A stretch of DNA of 64,000 nt from Tahibacter soli (GCF_025717065.2 NZ_JAOVZO020000023.1:496001-560000); one strand, 5' to 3'; positions 19,601 through 29,440 are shown, numbered from the stretch's first letter. Notes: a model not told the origin generated them from the letters alone. Numbers and translations are program-made.

Positions 19601-22043
19601 CACGTTGACCTTCTCGCACACGGCGACGCTGTTGCCGTCGGGCCGCGTGCTGATCGCCGGCGGCGACCGCGGCGACGGCGGTGGCCAGCGCCGCGTCGCC
19701 ATCTTCGATCCGGTCACCGAAGTGCTCACCGCCTTCCTGCCGCTCGCGGTGCCGCGCTACGGCCACACGGCGACGCTGCTGCCGACCGGAAAGGTGCTGA
19801 TTGCCGGCGGCTTCAACGCCGGCGGTGCCGTCACGAGCACCGAGCTGTACGACCCCGATCTCGCGCCGGTCGCGGCGCGGCGTCCCGACGTCGCGTCGGC
19901 CGGCAGTTTCGCGACGCCCACGACGGCGCTCACCGCGAACGCACTCGGCACCACTTACAGCGGCGGCGCCGTACAGACGACGGGTTTCGCGTCGCCGGTC
20001 GACGGCAGCAGCGGCAACGGCACGGCGAGCTCGGCGACGGGCTCGCCCGTGATCCAGGTGCAGCGTCTCGACAACGAGCAGCAGCGCTACGTCGACGGCG
20101 GCGCGACCGACACATTGTTCACCGGCCGCGCCGCGGCGCTGGCCGGTTTCGCGGCGGGTCCGGTGCTCGTGCGCGCGTGGGTGAACGGCGTGCCCGGCGC
20201 GGCGACCTATACGACGATCGCGGCGACGGCCGGCCAGCCGACATCGGTGTCCGCGACCGCCGGCACGATGCAGGCGACCGTGACGTTCGCGGCGTCGACG
20301 AACGCCAACGGCGGCGCGCCGATCACCGGCTACGTCGCCACCGCCACCGGCGGGGCGACGGCGGCGTGTACCGCGCCGTGCACGAGCATCGTGTTCGATC
20401 CGCTGCCCGGCGGCGCGTATACGTTCACCGTCGCCGCGGTGAACGCGGCCGGCACGGGCACGCCGTCGGCCGCGAGCAACGGCATCGTCGTGCGCGCGGC
20501 GCCGACGCTGAGTCTGTCGAGCGGCACGAATCCGGCGACCGTCGGCGACGACGTCACGTTCACGGCGACGCTGACGCAGGCGTTCGCGCCGACCGGCAAT
20601 GTGCAGTTCTGCGCCAATTCCACGATTACCACGTCCGGCTGCATCGGCGGCACGGTGCTGTGCACGGTGCCGGCGAACGCCTCGCCGATCGCGTGCACGA
20701 GTGCGGCGCTGCCGGCCGGCACGCATGCGGTCGCGGCGTGGTATCCCGGCGACGCGAACAACGCGTTCGCGGTGACGCAATCGCTGAGCCAGGTCGTCGA
20801 CAAACGCCTGCCGAGCCTCGGCTGGGCCGAACCCGCGCCGATCACGTACGGCACGGCGCTCGGCGCGGCGCAGTTGAACGCGACGGCCACCTGGAACGGC
20901 AATCCGGTCGCCGGCACGTTCACGTACTTCCCGCCGGCCGGCACCATGCTCGACGCCGGTGCGGGCCAACTGTTGTCGGCGACGTTCGTGCCGGCCGACA
21001 CGGCGACTTACGCGACGTCGGGCGCGGTCATGACGACGACGCTGATCGTCAACGCCGTTTCGACCACGGTCGCGATCGGCAGCGTCGCCGGCGCGCGCGT
21101 CGGCGTTGCGCTGAGTGTGCCGTACACGGTATCCGGTGCCGCCGGCGCGCCGGCCGTGCCGGGCGGCAGCGGCGTCGTCGTCACGGCCACGCCCGGCGGC
21201 GCAACGTGCACCGCGAGCGTCGCGGCGGGGCAGTGCGCGATCACGTTCGCCACGGCGGGAAACTACGCGCTGACGGCGCAGTACGAGGGCAGCGCGAATT
21301 TCCTGCCGTCGGCTACCGGCGCCGCGACTGCCGTGACGGTCGGCACGAACACGACGGCGACGACGCTGAGCGCGGCGCCGAATCCGTCGGTGCTCGGACA
21401 GCCGGTGACGGCGTCCGTGTCCGTCGCCGACACCACCGGCGGCCCCGTGCCCACCGGCAGCGTCAACGTCAATGCCGATTCCGGCGAATCGTGCACGGCG
21501 ACGCTGGCAAACGGCGCCGGGCAGTGCACGCTGACGCTGACGCACCTGGGCCCACGCACGCTGACGGCGAGCTATGCCGGCGACGCCGCCAATGCCGTGA
21601 GTGCCGGCACGGCGACGCAGAGCGTCAACCGAGCGACCGTTGCCGTCACGATCGACGATCACCACGGCTATACGCGCTACGACGCGGTGCCGAGCTATGT
21701 CGTCACGCTGGCCAACGCAAGCCCGGTGACCACGCATCCGGTGTTGAGCGCGAGTTCGCCGGGCACCGGCATCAACCTCGCGGGTGCGCAGTGGTTCTGC
21801 ACGAGCAACGGAGGCGGCAGCGGCTGCGTCGACGGCACGGGCGTGTTCGCGGCGAACGCGACACTGCCCGCGAACGCCAGCATGACCTGGACGCTGCTCG
21901 TGCCGCTGGTGCCGGCCAGCAACGATCCGACGATCGAACTGCGCATCGACGTCGCCGGCGACGTGAACCCCGCGAGTGCGAGCGACGTCAACACGCTGGT
22001 GATCTTCCGCGACGGACTGCAGGTTCCCGGCGATACGCAGTGA
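16665..22043 (+). CDS. Secreted Kelch-propeller giant (21 motifs) with FN3/Ig-like domains
   Basis: 1792-residue exported protein, a longer paralogue of the 10608-14225 product. The ATG at 16665 follows GGGGGATT; a second in-frame ATG at 16740 lies closer to the hydrophobic core (MSVLLAILAAGNAFAS), so the exact start is uncertain. The long in-frame stretch upstream of 16665 is antisense to the neighbouring gene and not coding. Residues ~50-1060 hold 21 Kelch motifs of ~48 residues, enough for three seven-bladed propellers. Then come the same ~110-residue module (PVIQVQRLDNEQQRYV), one FN3 domain, several Ig-like domains of the 'PTGSVNV..D.G..C.ATL..G.GQCTLTL' type and a DUF11-like end. It finishes LVIFRDGLQVPGDTQ, a degenerate form of the NGFE tail. 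It is probably a surface adhesin or carbohydrate-binding scaffold. Confidence 0.87.
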   Translation: MISTTSGPASHNAGRVSPSSRRVARMAVWMSVLLAILAAGNAFASGFLPAATPAAARTGHTTTLLPTGKVLVAGGTGAGGAVLGSTELYDAVTNTWSAGPAMPAARANHTATRLRSGKVLVVGGFDGTAIVGTALLYDPVANAWSAAAAPSGARANHTATLLSSGKVLVVGGNNESVLNTAEIYDPASDSWTAARPLAVARTNHTATLMPSGRVLVVGGFRIGALDSAVLYDPPTDTWIGALTLATPRSAHTATLMPNGKVLVAGGLNGSNAIASAEIFDATTGWSAAAPMGAARQAHAATVLSTGEVLVVGGAAGNAAGSARLGAAERYDPATNRWTHADNLVVARSQATLTSLPNGQLLLAGGADASGPLASAELYDRTTPYYATWIPGGTLAAGRMNHTTTALPSGKALVVGGGLASDGNSALTSVELYDPAANAFTAAAPLAVARRYHSATLMPSGKVLVVGGYNGTNMLNTAVLYDPANNTWSGAGTMGKSRSLHTATLLASGKVLIVGGTEDGGGMPNTAEVYDPATNGWTPAGTITTVRFHHVAGLLGSGKVLIAGGDNGPSAFDSVEIYDPATNAWSPGPRTSSARQEAVGMMLPSGRFLVIGGVNAAGTVLSSAEQYDPTTNSWSDVAWMSTQRRWHTAALLPSGKVLVAGGVDAYFNYNIHDWAELYDPALNLWTTVGTFGTPRYGHTLTTLLSGRAIIVGGTDGTTSHAVAMLYQPQSTTLSNAAAAPSARGGHTATMLSTGRLLLAGGADVSGPIGTAQRYDASTDAWSAAAGFTTARRAHTATTLPDGRVLAIGGLGSAGVLASVERYDPPGNAWSAASPLATARRAHTATLLANGQVLVAGGFGSAALNGAERYDPATNAWTGAGTMTTARYQHAATLLPSGKVLVSGGSDASGALNSAELYDPATGSWTPAGTFSQTRELHTSTLLPSGKVLLIGGRSGTSPRGALVVYDPAANTWTRLDSGLFTLTFSHTATLLPSGRVLIAGGDRGDGGGQRRVAIFDPVTEVLTAFLPLAVPRYGHTATLLPTGKVLIAGGFNAGGAVTSTELYDPDLAPVAARRPDVASAGSFATPTTALTANALGTTYSGGAVQTTGFASPVDGSSGNGTASSATGSPVIQVQRLDNEQQRYVDGGATDTLFTGRAAALAGFAAGPVLVRAWVNGVPGAATYTTIAATAGQPTSVSATAGTMQATVTFAASTNANGGAPITGYVATATGGATAACTAPCTSIVFDPLPGGAYTFTVAAVNAAGTGTPSAASNGIVVRAAPTLSLSSGTNPATVGDDVTFTATLTQAFAPTGNVQFCANSTITTSGCIGGTVLCTVPANASPIACTSAALPAGTHAVAAWYPGDANNAFAVTQSLSQVVDKRLPSLGWAEPAPITYGTALGAAQLNATATWNGNPVAGTFTYFPPAGTMLDAGAGQLLSATFVPADTATYATSGAVMTTTLIVNAVSTTVAIGSVAGARVGVALSVPYTVSGAAGAPAVPGGSGVVVTATPGGATCTASVAAGQCAITFATAGNYALTAQYEGSANFLPSATGAATAVTVGTNTTATTLSAAPNPSVLGQPVTASVSVADTTGGPVPTGSVNVNADSGESCTATLANGAGQCTLTLTHLGPRTLTASYAGDAANAVSAGTATQSVNRATVAVTIDDHHGYTRYDAVPSYVVTLANASPVTTHPVLSASSPGTGINLAGAQWFCTSNGGGSGCVDGTGVFAANATLPANASMTWTLLVPLVPASNDPTIELRIDVAGDVNPASASDVNTLVIFRDGLQVPGDTQ

Positions 22044-22049
22044 GCACGG

Positions 22050-22076
22050 GGCGGCCGTGGCGCATTCGCGGCCGCC
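22050..22076 (+). terminator. Hairpin between the Kelch giant and RHS1
   Basis: GGCGGCCG at 22050-22057 pairs perfectly with CGGCCGCC at 22069-22076 around an 11-nt loop, 7 nt after the stop codon. There is no U-tract, so termination may be partial and RHS1 could be partly co-transcribed. Confidence 0.35.
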
Positions 22077-22116
22077 GCTTCGTTGTACGTCTCCACATCA
22101 ACGGCGTGGAGCGTAC

Positions 22117-25100
22117 ATGTATCGAATATTCCCTCGTACCGTCTGCAGGGCCGCCCTCGCGGCAGGCGGATTGCTCGGCGTGTCGACGGCACCGGCGCAA
22201 CTCGCGCCGGTGTCCGGTTCGCACTACGCGGCGCGACCGACGGATACCGGCTTCGCCGGCGCGGTGACGGCCGGTGGCGACTACGCCGTCGACGTGCCGC
22301 TCGACTTTTCGCCGGCCGACCCGGCGTTGCCGATTCCCGTCGGCGTGGTGCACGGCGGCCGCAACGTCGGCGCGGCCGGCCTCGGCTGGGACGTGCCGCT
22401 GTCCTTCGTCGTCCGCGAAACGACGATGGCGCGCCGTCGCCCGGAAGTCTCCGGCGGCAGCGCGCACGGGCACGAGCGCTGGAGCCTCACCTTGCTCGGC
22501 GAACGCATCGACCTCGTGCGCAACGCGACCGACACGCTGTGGATCGCCGCCAGCGACCATCCGCAGCTGGAAGTACGGGAGGTGAACGCGCAGACGCTCG
22601 TCGCCTACGACGGCGACGGCCGCTCGTATACCTTTGACAATCGCCGCACGAACGGCGCCCCGCTCGCCGGCGGCAATCTGTATCTGCTCACGCGCATCGC
22701 CGACGCATCGGGACGTTCGGTGCGGCTCGAATACGCGACCCCCGACGTCGCGCTGCCTGGCGGGGGCAACGGCGTGCAGCTCGATCTCGCGCGCGTGCGC
22801 TACAACGCGCATCCGACCACGCCCGACTGCTACAAGAACGAAGTAGTGCTGCAGTACGACGCGCCGGCCGCGGCGCCGCTGTCGCTGTCGATCGCGGGCG
22901 GCAGCGTGCTGGCGCGCGCGAGCAAGCTCGCGACGATCGGGGTCAACGCGGCGGCCGACTGCGCCGCGACGCCGACGCGCCTGCGCACGTGGCGCTTCGA
23001 CTACACCGACGCGCAGACGCATCAGGACAAGCCCGACACCGACACCGGCCTGCCGCGCCTGCGCGCGGTCACCATGACCGGCCGCGCCGGCACGCCCGAG
23101 GCCGACGTCGTGCTGCCGGTGGCGGCGTACGCCTACGGTTCGGTCGTCGATCCGGCGACGCGCGTCATCACCTACCAGAAGGCGCAGCCCGTCAATCCGC
23201 CGATCCACACCGGCGCGCACACGTTCGACTTCGGCATCGGCTACACGACGACCAACGCGTCGAGCGCGCCGCACGGCCCCCATGAGGTGGTGTACGACCT
23301 CACGACCGACCAGAACCTGATCGACCTCAACGGCGACGGCCGGGCCGACTTCTACGACGAGACCGGGTTCTACCGCAACGTGCCGGCCGCGGGCGGCATC
23401 AGCCAGCTCCTGCCCGGCACGCGGGAATCGTGGGTCGACATGCGCGAGCGCATCGAATCGCGGCAGATGAACGCGCCGACGCATCCGCCCGGTACCGCGC
23501 AGATCGTCGGCGGGAACGACACGCTGCGGCAGGTCATCGACATGAACGCCGACGGCCGCCTCGACGTGGTGGAAGCCGGCGTGCCCGACGACGACCACTG
23601 GACGATCCATCTGAACGCGCCGTCGGAATGGGACGCCAAGGCCATCACCTGGCGCAACGTCGTGGTGTCTATCGACGCGCCGCGCAACGCGCTGGCCGCG
23701 ACCGGCGCGAACATCTCGCGGCTGCCGCTCGCGCGGGTCACGCTGCTGCCGCAGCTGTTCGCGCACTGCTGGTACTGGGAGTCGCGCTGGAAGGAGGACA
23801 GTCTCGCCGGCTGCAGCGACATACCGGCCGGCGCGTCGCTGCCCAAGACGATCACCGAGTTCGCGCTCAGGGACGTCAACGGCGACGGCTATCCCGACTT
23901 TGTGTACAACGCCTCGCCGGTCAACGTCGTCGACCCGGTGGCGAAGCCGCCGATCCCGACCGATCCCTTTCCATTGCAGCGCGCATCCACGACGGTATCG
24001 CCCGACATGCAGGGCTCGCGCGACGTGCGCGTGCTGATGAACGTCGCCGGCACGCATCTCGCGGCGAACGGCGCCCTGTTCGCGGCGACGCCGATCACGC
24101 TCGAGGCGGGCGGCACGAACGGCTGCGGCATCGAGCGCTGGGAACCCGATCCGGCGTTCGTGCCGGCGCCGACGACGTTCGCGCCGGTCAACCAGCTCTG
24201 CGGGTTCGCGGACGTCAACGGCGACGGCCTGGCCGACCGCGTGACGACCTCGACGCAGAACGGCACGTTCGTGTCGAAGGCGATGCTCGGTACCGGCGAC
24301 GCGGCGCAGCCGTTCGCCGCCGGCGCGGCGGTGACGCTGCCCGGCGTGATCGGTGCCACGCGCACGAATTTGACCCAGGGGCCGGCCGGCGGCTGGGAAC
24401 CCGTGTGCGGGGCGCCGAATCAGGCGTTCTCCGACACGCAACGCACGCGCGGCCTGCGCGACGTCAACGGCGACGGCATTCCCGACTACATCAACGGCGC
24501 GACGGTGGCCATGGGTACGGGCGCGGGCTATGCGCCGGCGGTGACGGTGTCGAGCCCGGTGGGCCTCGAACTGTCGCTCGAGCGCACCGCATGCCCGACC
24601 GTGTATCGCAGCACGCCGCGCGGGCTGTACGACATCGACGGCGACGGACAGCCCGAAGTGATCGACATGGTGGGCACCGGCAGCCCGCACTGGGAGGTCT
24701 ACCAGATCAAGCGGCCGCGCCCGCAGTGGGAGCTCGCCGCCACGCCGAGCGCGCCCGAGGCGGGACGTCTCGTGAGCATCGACAACGGCTACGGCGCCTA
24801 CACGCGCATCGCCTACCAGTCGGCCAAGGACGACACGTACAGCCGGCACGACGTGCCGTTCGCCGAAATCGTGGCGACGCTGGTGGCCGTCACCGACGCG
24901 ACGGGCGTGCCACTGGTCGAGACGGTGCGCCACGCCTACGGCTACGCGACGCAGTATTTCGATCCGGCGGCCGACGCGTTCGTGTTCGCCGGCTACGCCC
25001 GTACCGTGCAGGCGCAGCGCACCGTCGACGGCAGCCCGAACCTCGGCATGGCCACCATCAGCGACGCGTACGAAATCGAACCGTTCGTGCCGGGCACCAA

Positions 25101-28100
25101 CGCCGCGCTGCGCCTCGCGCGCTACGCCAACGTCGGCCGCGTGCACGACGTCACGCGGCTGGCCGGCGCGCTCGGCGACCTCGCCAATCCGTGGGCGCTG
25201 CTCATGACCGACACCGGCAGAGACGCGCGTCGCGTCGGCGGCACGCACTACGCGTGGGACCTGCGCCTGTTGCCGGCGGGCAAGGGGCCGGCCGCGAACG
25301 CGCCGTGCGTCGACATGATGTATCCGTACGACTACGCCGCGAGCCTCGCCGACGCGCTGTCGGCGACCGACGATGCGTGCACGAAAAACGCGTTCGTTTT
25401 TCAAACGAACCGCACCGACTGGACCGGCAGCCCCGGCACCGCCTCGCCGGCCGCGCTGAGCCCCAACGTCGTCGCGACCAATACCACGGTCAAGGCGCAG
25501 GACGTCGACGATCTCGGTCGCGTCGCCGCGATCGCCGAGAACAACGATCTCAACCGCGGCGACGACGATCGCTGCGTGCAGGTCGCCTACGCGAATCCGC
25601 CGTCGGCGGCGGCGCGTCCGCGCGTGATCAACGCCGTGTCGCAGCGCACCGTGACCAATTGCGCCGCGAGCCCGGTCACGCTGACGAAGCAGCAGTGGGA
25701 ATACGACGCGCTGCCGGCCGGGCAGGCGACGAAGGGCTACGCCACGGCGCACATCGCGACGCGGCTCGACGAGAACGGCGTGCCGGTGCCGGGCGCCGAC
25801 GGCGCGAGCGCCGTGCGGCGCTTCGACGCGGTGCGCGACGCACGCGGCAACGCCACCAGCGTCCGGCGCGTACGCGACGACGGCGCGGTGCGCACCGTGA
25901 CGACGACGTTCGACGCGTTCGGCCTCGCGAGCACGGGCATCAGCGTCGCGGCGACGAACGCCGACGGCACCGCGCTGCCGCTGCAGGCATCCGGCGTCGC
26001 GCGCGACCCGCTGACGCTCGACGTGCTCGCCGCGACGGAACCCAACGGCAGCCGCGCCGAAACGGCGTACGACGGCTTCGGCCGCCTGCGGCAGTCGGGC
26101 GCCGTGCCGGTGTCGGGCACCGCGGGCGTGCTCGCGACGACCACCTACCAGGGCTATGCGGTCGGCGAAACCGGCGGACGCCGCATCGTGGAAAAATCGT
26201 TTGCCGATCCGGTGCCCGCCGCGACCGCGTCGGTCGCGGCGGGCCGCACGCGCACCGCGATCGTCGACAGCCTCGGCCGCGCGCAGCGTACCGAGGTGCA
26301 GCTCGGCGCCGACTACGGCAATCAGGTGCTCGTGGTGGGGTTCCGCACCTTCGACGGGCAGGGCCGCGTGCGCTTCGACGCCGATCCGTTCTTGTCGACC
26401 GACCCGGGGCTGACCGCCTACGGCACCACGCATTTCTTCAACGCCGACGGCTCGCCGTTCTGCGACGTGCGCGGCGCCGGCATGCGCCAGCCGAAGTCCG
26501 CGTGGCAGACCGACGAGAGCCAGCAGATCTATCCGACCTGCTATACGCGCACGTACCAGTCGTACCGCCGCACCGACGCGGTGCAGCCCGCCGACGCGCT
26601 GCTCCCGGGGTCCGCGCAGGCCGGCGTGACCTGGGCGACGACCGTCAGCGCGACGGGCCGTCCGCTGGTGCGCACGGTCACGCGCGCGACCGGCGGCCTA
26701 TGGACCGTGCTCGAGAAAACGCAGTTCACATCCGATGCGCTCGACCGCCTCGTCAAGATGCGGCGCTACCGCAATCCCGGCGCCGAGACCGAGCCCGTCG
26801 ACACCGCCTGGCACTACGACTCGTTCGGGCTCGCGACGCGCATCGAAGAGCAGGGCAATGCCACGCAGCACCGCCGCTACGACAGCTGGGGCGCCCTCGT
26901 GCGCACGCAGCGCTGCGACGACGGCGTGAGCGTCGCGCCGTGCCCGGCGAGCGACCGCCGCCAGCTGTTTCGCCACGACGCGCTCGGCCGCGTGCTGCAC
27001 AGCGAGGAGCGCAGCGGCGGCAGCGGCGACGCCGACGGCACGCTCGACGCCGACACCGTGAACGACTACACCTACGATGCGCCGGCGACGTTCGTCAGCC
27101 GCCTCGCGCCGACGTACGTGCTCGGCCGTCTCGCGTCGGCGAGTTCGCCGACGACGCAGGTGTCGCTGAGCTACGACGCGCTCGGCCGCATCAACGGCCG
27201 CGGCTACAACGACCGCCACGGCAATACCAACGTCGAGCGGCACGACTGGCACGGCGACGGCACCGAGGCGGCGCTGCGCCTCATCCTCAACGACAACGGC
27301 TTCAAGACCGAGCAGGTGACCTACGGCTACGACTCGGCCGGACGTCCGGCCTCGGCCGTATACACCGACGGCACGTTGCCGCAGCCGCTGTACGCCGCGC
27401 CCGCGAACGGCGTCGACGCGCTCGGCCGCGTGCTGCAGGCGCAGTACGGCGCGGCGACCTACAGCGCGTCTTACGCGCCCGGCGGCCGCCGCGTGCCGGA
27501 CTACGTGCGTGTCGACGGCGCAGGCTCGGCCTACCGCGAAACCGGATTCCCGGTCGTCTTCGGCGTGCCGGCGTTCGATCCGGTGGGCCGCGAGCGACTG
27601 CGCACCGAGCGCGTCAACGGCGCGCCGACCGACATCGCCGCGCTCTACGATCCGCAAGGCCGCCTGTCCGCGTCGACGCGCAGCGTCGCGTCCGCGGCGA
27701 TGCCGTCGCTGTCGTTCTCGTACGACGCGCTCGGCAACCTCACGGCGCAGACCGAACCCGGCCAGCCGTCGTCGGCGAACGCGGTGACGCTCGGCTATGC
27801 CGCGAGCGGCGATCGCGACCGCCTGTGCGCGATCGCGTTCGGCGCGGCCCCGCTGCCGGCGGCCTGCAACGTGCAGTACGACGGCATGGGCAACGTTCTG
27901 GCCGAGCCCTCGCGCACCGGGCAGCGCACGTTCACGTACTACGGCAGCGGCCGCGTGAAGACCGCGAAAGCCAACGGCAGCGAAGCCGTGTTCAAGTACG
28001 ACGGCACCGGCAACCTGCAGACGCTGACGGTGACCGGCGCGACCGACGCGCGCAACGACCGCCGCCTCGGCGCGCTGCTGCGCGTGCGCAACGAAACCGC

Positions 28101-29397
28101 CGGCGGCGCGACGAAGTCGGTCATGACGCGCCGCATTCCGCTGCCCGGCGCCGCCGCCACGCGCCACGGCGCGACCGGACCGTGGACGTTCACGTTCGGC
28201 GAGGCGCGCGGCAACCGTTTCGCGGTCGACGCGTCGGGCGCGTTCTTGCAGGACGTCGACTACCAGGCGTTCGGCACCGCGAACGCGACCGGCGCGGTGC
28301 CCGGCACGCCGCAGTACGACAACCGCCAGTGGAACGGCGGCGATGCGTTGAACGCGCTCGGTCTCGTTCAACTCGGCGCGCGCCTGTACGACCCCGCGAT
28401 CGGCCGTTTCCTGAGCCGCGACCCGATGTTCGATCCGAACAACCCGAACCCTTATGCGTTCGCCGCGAACGATCCGGTCAACGCCTCGGACCCCGGCGGC
28501 AACACCATCGTGTTCGGCGGCCTCGACTTGTTGTACCGCATCGAAGGCAACGTGTCGGGCTGGGCCATCGAGGCTTCCATTGCGCAGCCGACCGAAACGG
28601 CGGGTCCGTCCGGTTCGTCCGGCCCCGCGCCGTCGCAGCCGGTGGCGCCGCCCGCGCCGCCGGCGCCGCTCCCGTCGCCGGGCCTGTCCGTCCCGCCGAT
28701 CGTCGACACGGGCGGCGGGGCGATCCTCATGCCGCCGCTGTCGGGCGCGCCGGGTTCGTGGAACAACACGCTGACGCTGTTCGGCAGCGTGAGCACCGGG
28801 TCGGCGTCGGTGCCCGATGTTGCCGGCACGTCCGGTGCGAACGATGCGCCGCGTCCGAGCCCGAACCTGTCTTCGCCGCGTGTCCCGGACCGGTCGAGCG
28901 GTGCCGACGACTGGGTCGAGGCGATCCGCAAGTTCCGCGCGCGCACGAAGCAGCCGCCGTCGGACGACGCCGGCCCGCATACCGACGGGCCGGTCGAGGT
29001 GTTCGCGACGTTCGAGCTCGAACTGGGCGATGCGTTCTGGGACGAGAGACGCAACCTCATCGCGCACGGCGGCATTCGCCGGCCGAGCGCGGTGCTCGGC
29101 CGCGCAAGCGGCGGCTGGAGCTACGAGTTCGCGTTCGGCATCGGCGACGACGGCGAGGGGTTCAAGGCCGTCGGCGCGGGGCCGTGGGCGCGCGTCGACG
29201 TGGGGCCGGTCAACCTCACGACGGCCGGCGTCGCCTACTGGGCGAACGGCAACAACAGCCACGTCGCGGGCGAAGCGAGCCTCAACGTTCGCGTGGCCGA
29301 GGGCGTGTTCCTGAAACTCGCCGGCACCCACGCGTGGGCGTTCAGCGGCGGTCCCGCGCACGATTCGGTGGGCGTAGGCATCGGCTTCGGCCGCTAG
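22117..29397 (+). CDS. RHS1: Sec-exported SpvB/FG-GAP/RHS repeat protein (TcB-TcC-like)
   Basis: 2426-residue exported RHS protein. The ATG at 22117 has GGAG five nt upstream and opens a signal peptide (CRAALAAGGLLGVSTAPAQ). The N-terminal region (~30-340) matches the SpvB type (YAVDVPLDFSPAD...GLGWDVPLSFV). FG-GAP/VCBS-like Ca-binding motifs follow near residues 404, 474, 585, 701, 782 and 838 (DLNGDGRADF, DVNGDGYPDF and relatives), then a TcdB-middle-like region with DNGYGAYTRIAY. YD/RHS repeats fill ~1230-2060. The RHS core (~2071-2127) has QLGARLYDPAIGRFLSRDP and ends NASDPGG. In TcB/TcC toxins and related RHS proteins this core closes a cocoon, and the part beyond it is cleaved and delivered. 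The 300-residue tail here is a Pro/Gly/Ser linker plus a ~120-residue beta-rich domain ending VGVGIGFGR; I recognise no toxin in it. No small immunity-like gene follows. Confidence 0.9.
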   Translation: MYRIFPRTVCRAALAAGGLLGVSTAPAQLAPVSGSHYAARPTDTGFAGAVTAGGDYAVDVPLDFSPADPALPIPVGVVHGGRNVGAAGLGWDVPLSFVVRETTMARRRPEVSGGSAHGHERWSLTLLGERIDLVRNATDTLWIAASDHPQLEVREVNAQTLVAYDGDGRSYTFDNRRTNGAPLAGGNLYLLTRIADASGRSVRLEYATPDVALPGGGNGVQLDLARVRYNAHPTTPDCYKNEVVLQYDAPAAAPLSLSIAGGSVLARASKLATIGVNAAADCAATPTRLRTWRFDYTDAQTHQDKPDTDTGLPRLRAVTMTGRAGTPEADVVLPVAAYAYGSVVDPATRVITYQKAQPVNPPIHTGAHTFDFGIGYTTTNASSAPHGPHEVVYDLTTDQNLIDLNGDGRADFYDETGFYRNVPAAGGISQLLPGTRESWVDMRERIESRQMNAPTHPPGTAQIVGGNDTLRQVIDMNADGRLDVVEAGVPDDDHWTIHLNAPSEWDAKAITWRNVVVSIDAPRNALAATGANISRLPLARVTLLPQLFAHCWYWESRWKEDSLAGCSDIPAGASLPKTITEFALRDVNGDGYPDFVYNASPVNVVDPVAKPPIPTDPFPLQRASTTVSPDMQGSRDVRVLMNVAGTHLAANGALFAATPITLEAGGTNGCGIERWEPDPAFVPAPTTFAPVNQLCGFADVNGDGLADRVTTSTQNGTFVSKAMLGTGDAAQPFAAGAAVTLPGVIGATRTNLTQGPAGGWEPVCGAPNQAFSDTQRTRGLRDVNGDGIPDYINGATVAMGTGAGYAPAVTVSSPVGLELSLERTACPTVYRSTPRGLYDIDGDGQPEVIDMVGTGSPHWEVYQIKRPRPQWELAATPSAPEAGRLVSIDNGYGAYTRIAYQSAKDDTYSRHDVPFAEIVATLVAVTDATGVPLVETVRHAYGYATQYFDPAADAFVFAGYARTVQAQRTVDGSPNLGMATISDAYEIEPFVPGTNAALRLARYANVGRVHDVTRLAGALGDLANPWALLMTDTGRDARRVGGTHYAWDLRLLPAGKGPAANAPCVDMMYPYDYAASLADALSATDDACTKNAFVFQTNRTDWTGSPGTASPAALSPNVVATNTTVKAQDVDDLGRVAAIAENNDLNRGDDDRCVQVAYANPPSAAARPRVINAVSQRTVTNCAASPVTLTKQQWEYDALPAGQATKGYATAHIATRLDENGVPVPGADGASAVRRFDAVRDARGNATSVRRVRDDGAVRTVTTTFDAFGLASTGISVAATNADGTALPLQASGVARDPLTLDVLAATEPNGSRAETAYDGFGRLRQSGAVPVSGTAGVLATTTYQGYAVGETGGRRIVEKSFADPVPAATASVAAGRTRTAIVDSLGRAQRTEVQLGADYGNQVLVVGFRTFDGQGRVRFDADPFLSTDPGLTAYGTTHFFNADGSPFCDVRGAGMRQPKSAWQTDESQQIYPTCYTRTYQSYRRTDAVQPADALLPGSAQAGVTWATTVSATGRPLVRTVTRATGGLWTVLEKTQFTSDALDRLVKMRRYRNPGAETEPVDTAWHYDSFGLATRIEEQGNATQHRRYDSWGALVRTQRCDDGVSVAPCPASDRRQLFRHDALGRVLHSEERSGGSGDADGTLDADTVNDYTYDAPATFVSRLAPTYVLGRLASASSPTTQVSLSYDALGRINGRGYNDRHGNTNVERHDWHGDGTEAALRLILNDNGFKTEQVTYGYDSAGRPASAVYTDGTLPQPLYAAPANGVDALGRVLQAQYGAATYSASYAPGGRRVPDYVRVDGAGSAYRETGFPVVFGVPAFDPVGRERLRTERVNGAPTDIAALYDPQGRLSASTRSVASAAMPSLSFSYDALGNLTAQTEPGQPSSANAVTLGYAASGDRDRLCAIAFGAAPLPAACNVQYDGMGNVLAEPSRTGQRTFTYYGSGRVKTAKANGSEAVFKYDGTGNLQTLTVTGATDARNDRRLGALLRVRNETAGGATKSVMTRRIPLPGAAATRHGATGPWTFTFGEARGNRFAVDASGAFLQDVDYQAFGTANATGAVPGTPQYDNRQWNGGDALNALGLVQLGARLYDPAIGRFLSRDPMFDPNNPNPYAFAANDPVNASDPGGNTIVFGGLDLLYRIEGNVSGWAIEASIAQPTETAGPSGSSGPAPSQPVAPPAPPAPLPSPGLSVPPIVDTGGGAILMPPLSGAPGSWNNTLTLFGSVSTGSASVPDVAGTSGANDAPRPSPNLSSPRVPDRSSGADDWVEAIRKFRARTKQPPSDDAGPHTDGPVEVFATFELELGDAFWDERRNLIAHGGIRRPSAVLGRASGGWSYEFAFGIGDDGEGFKAVGAGPWARVDVGPVNLTTAGVAYWANGNNSHVAGEASLNVRVAEGVFLKLAGTHAWAFSGGPAHDSVGVGIGFGR

Positions 29398-29407
29398 CGG
29401 CATCCGC

Positions 29408-29440
29408 ACGGCGCCCGGCCTGCCCGGGCGCCGTCTTTTT
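29408..29440 (+). terminator. Rho-independent terminator of RHS1
   Basis: ACGGCGCCCGG at 29408-29418 pairs perfectly with CCGGGCGCCGT at 29424-29434 around a 5-nt loop, followed by CTTTTT. It starts 11 nt after the RHS1 stop. It is a textbook intrinsic terminator and separates RHS1 from the kinase gene. Confidence 0.9.
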
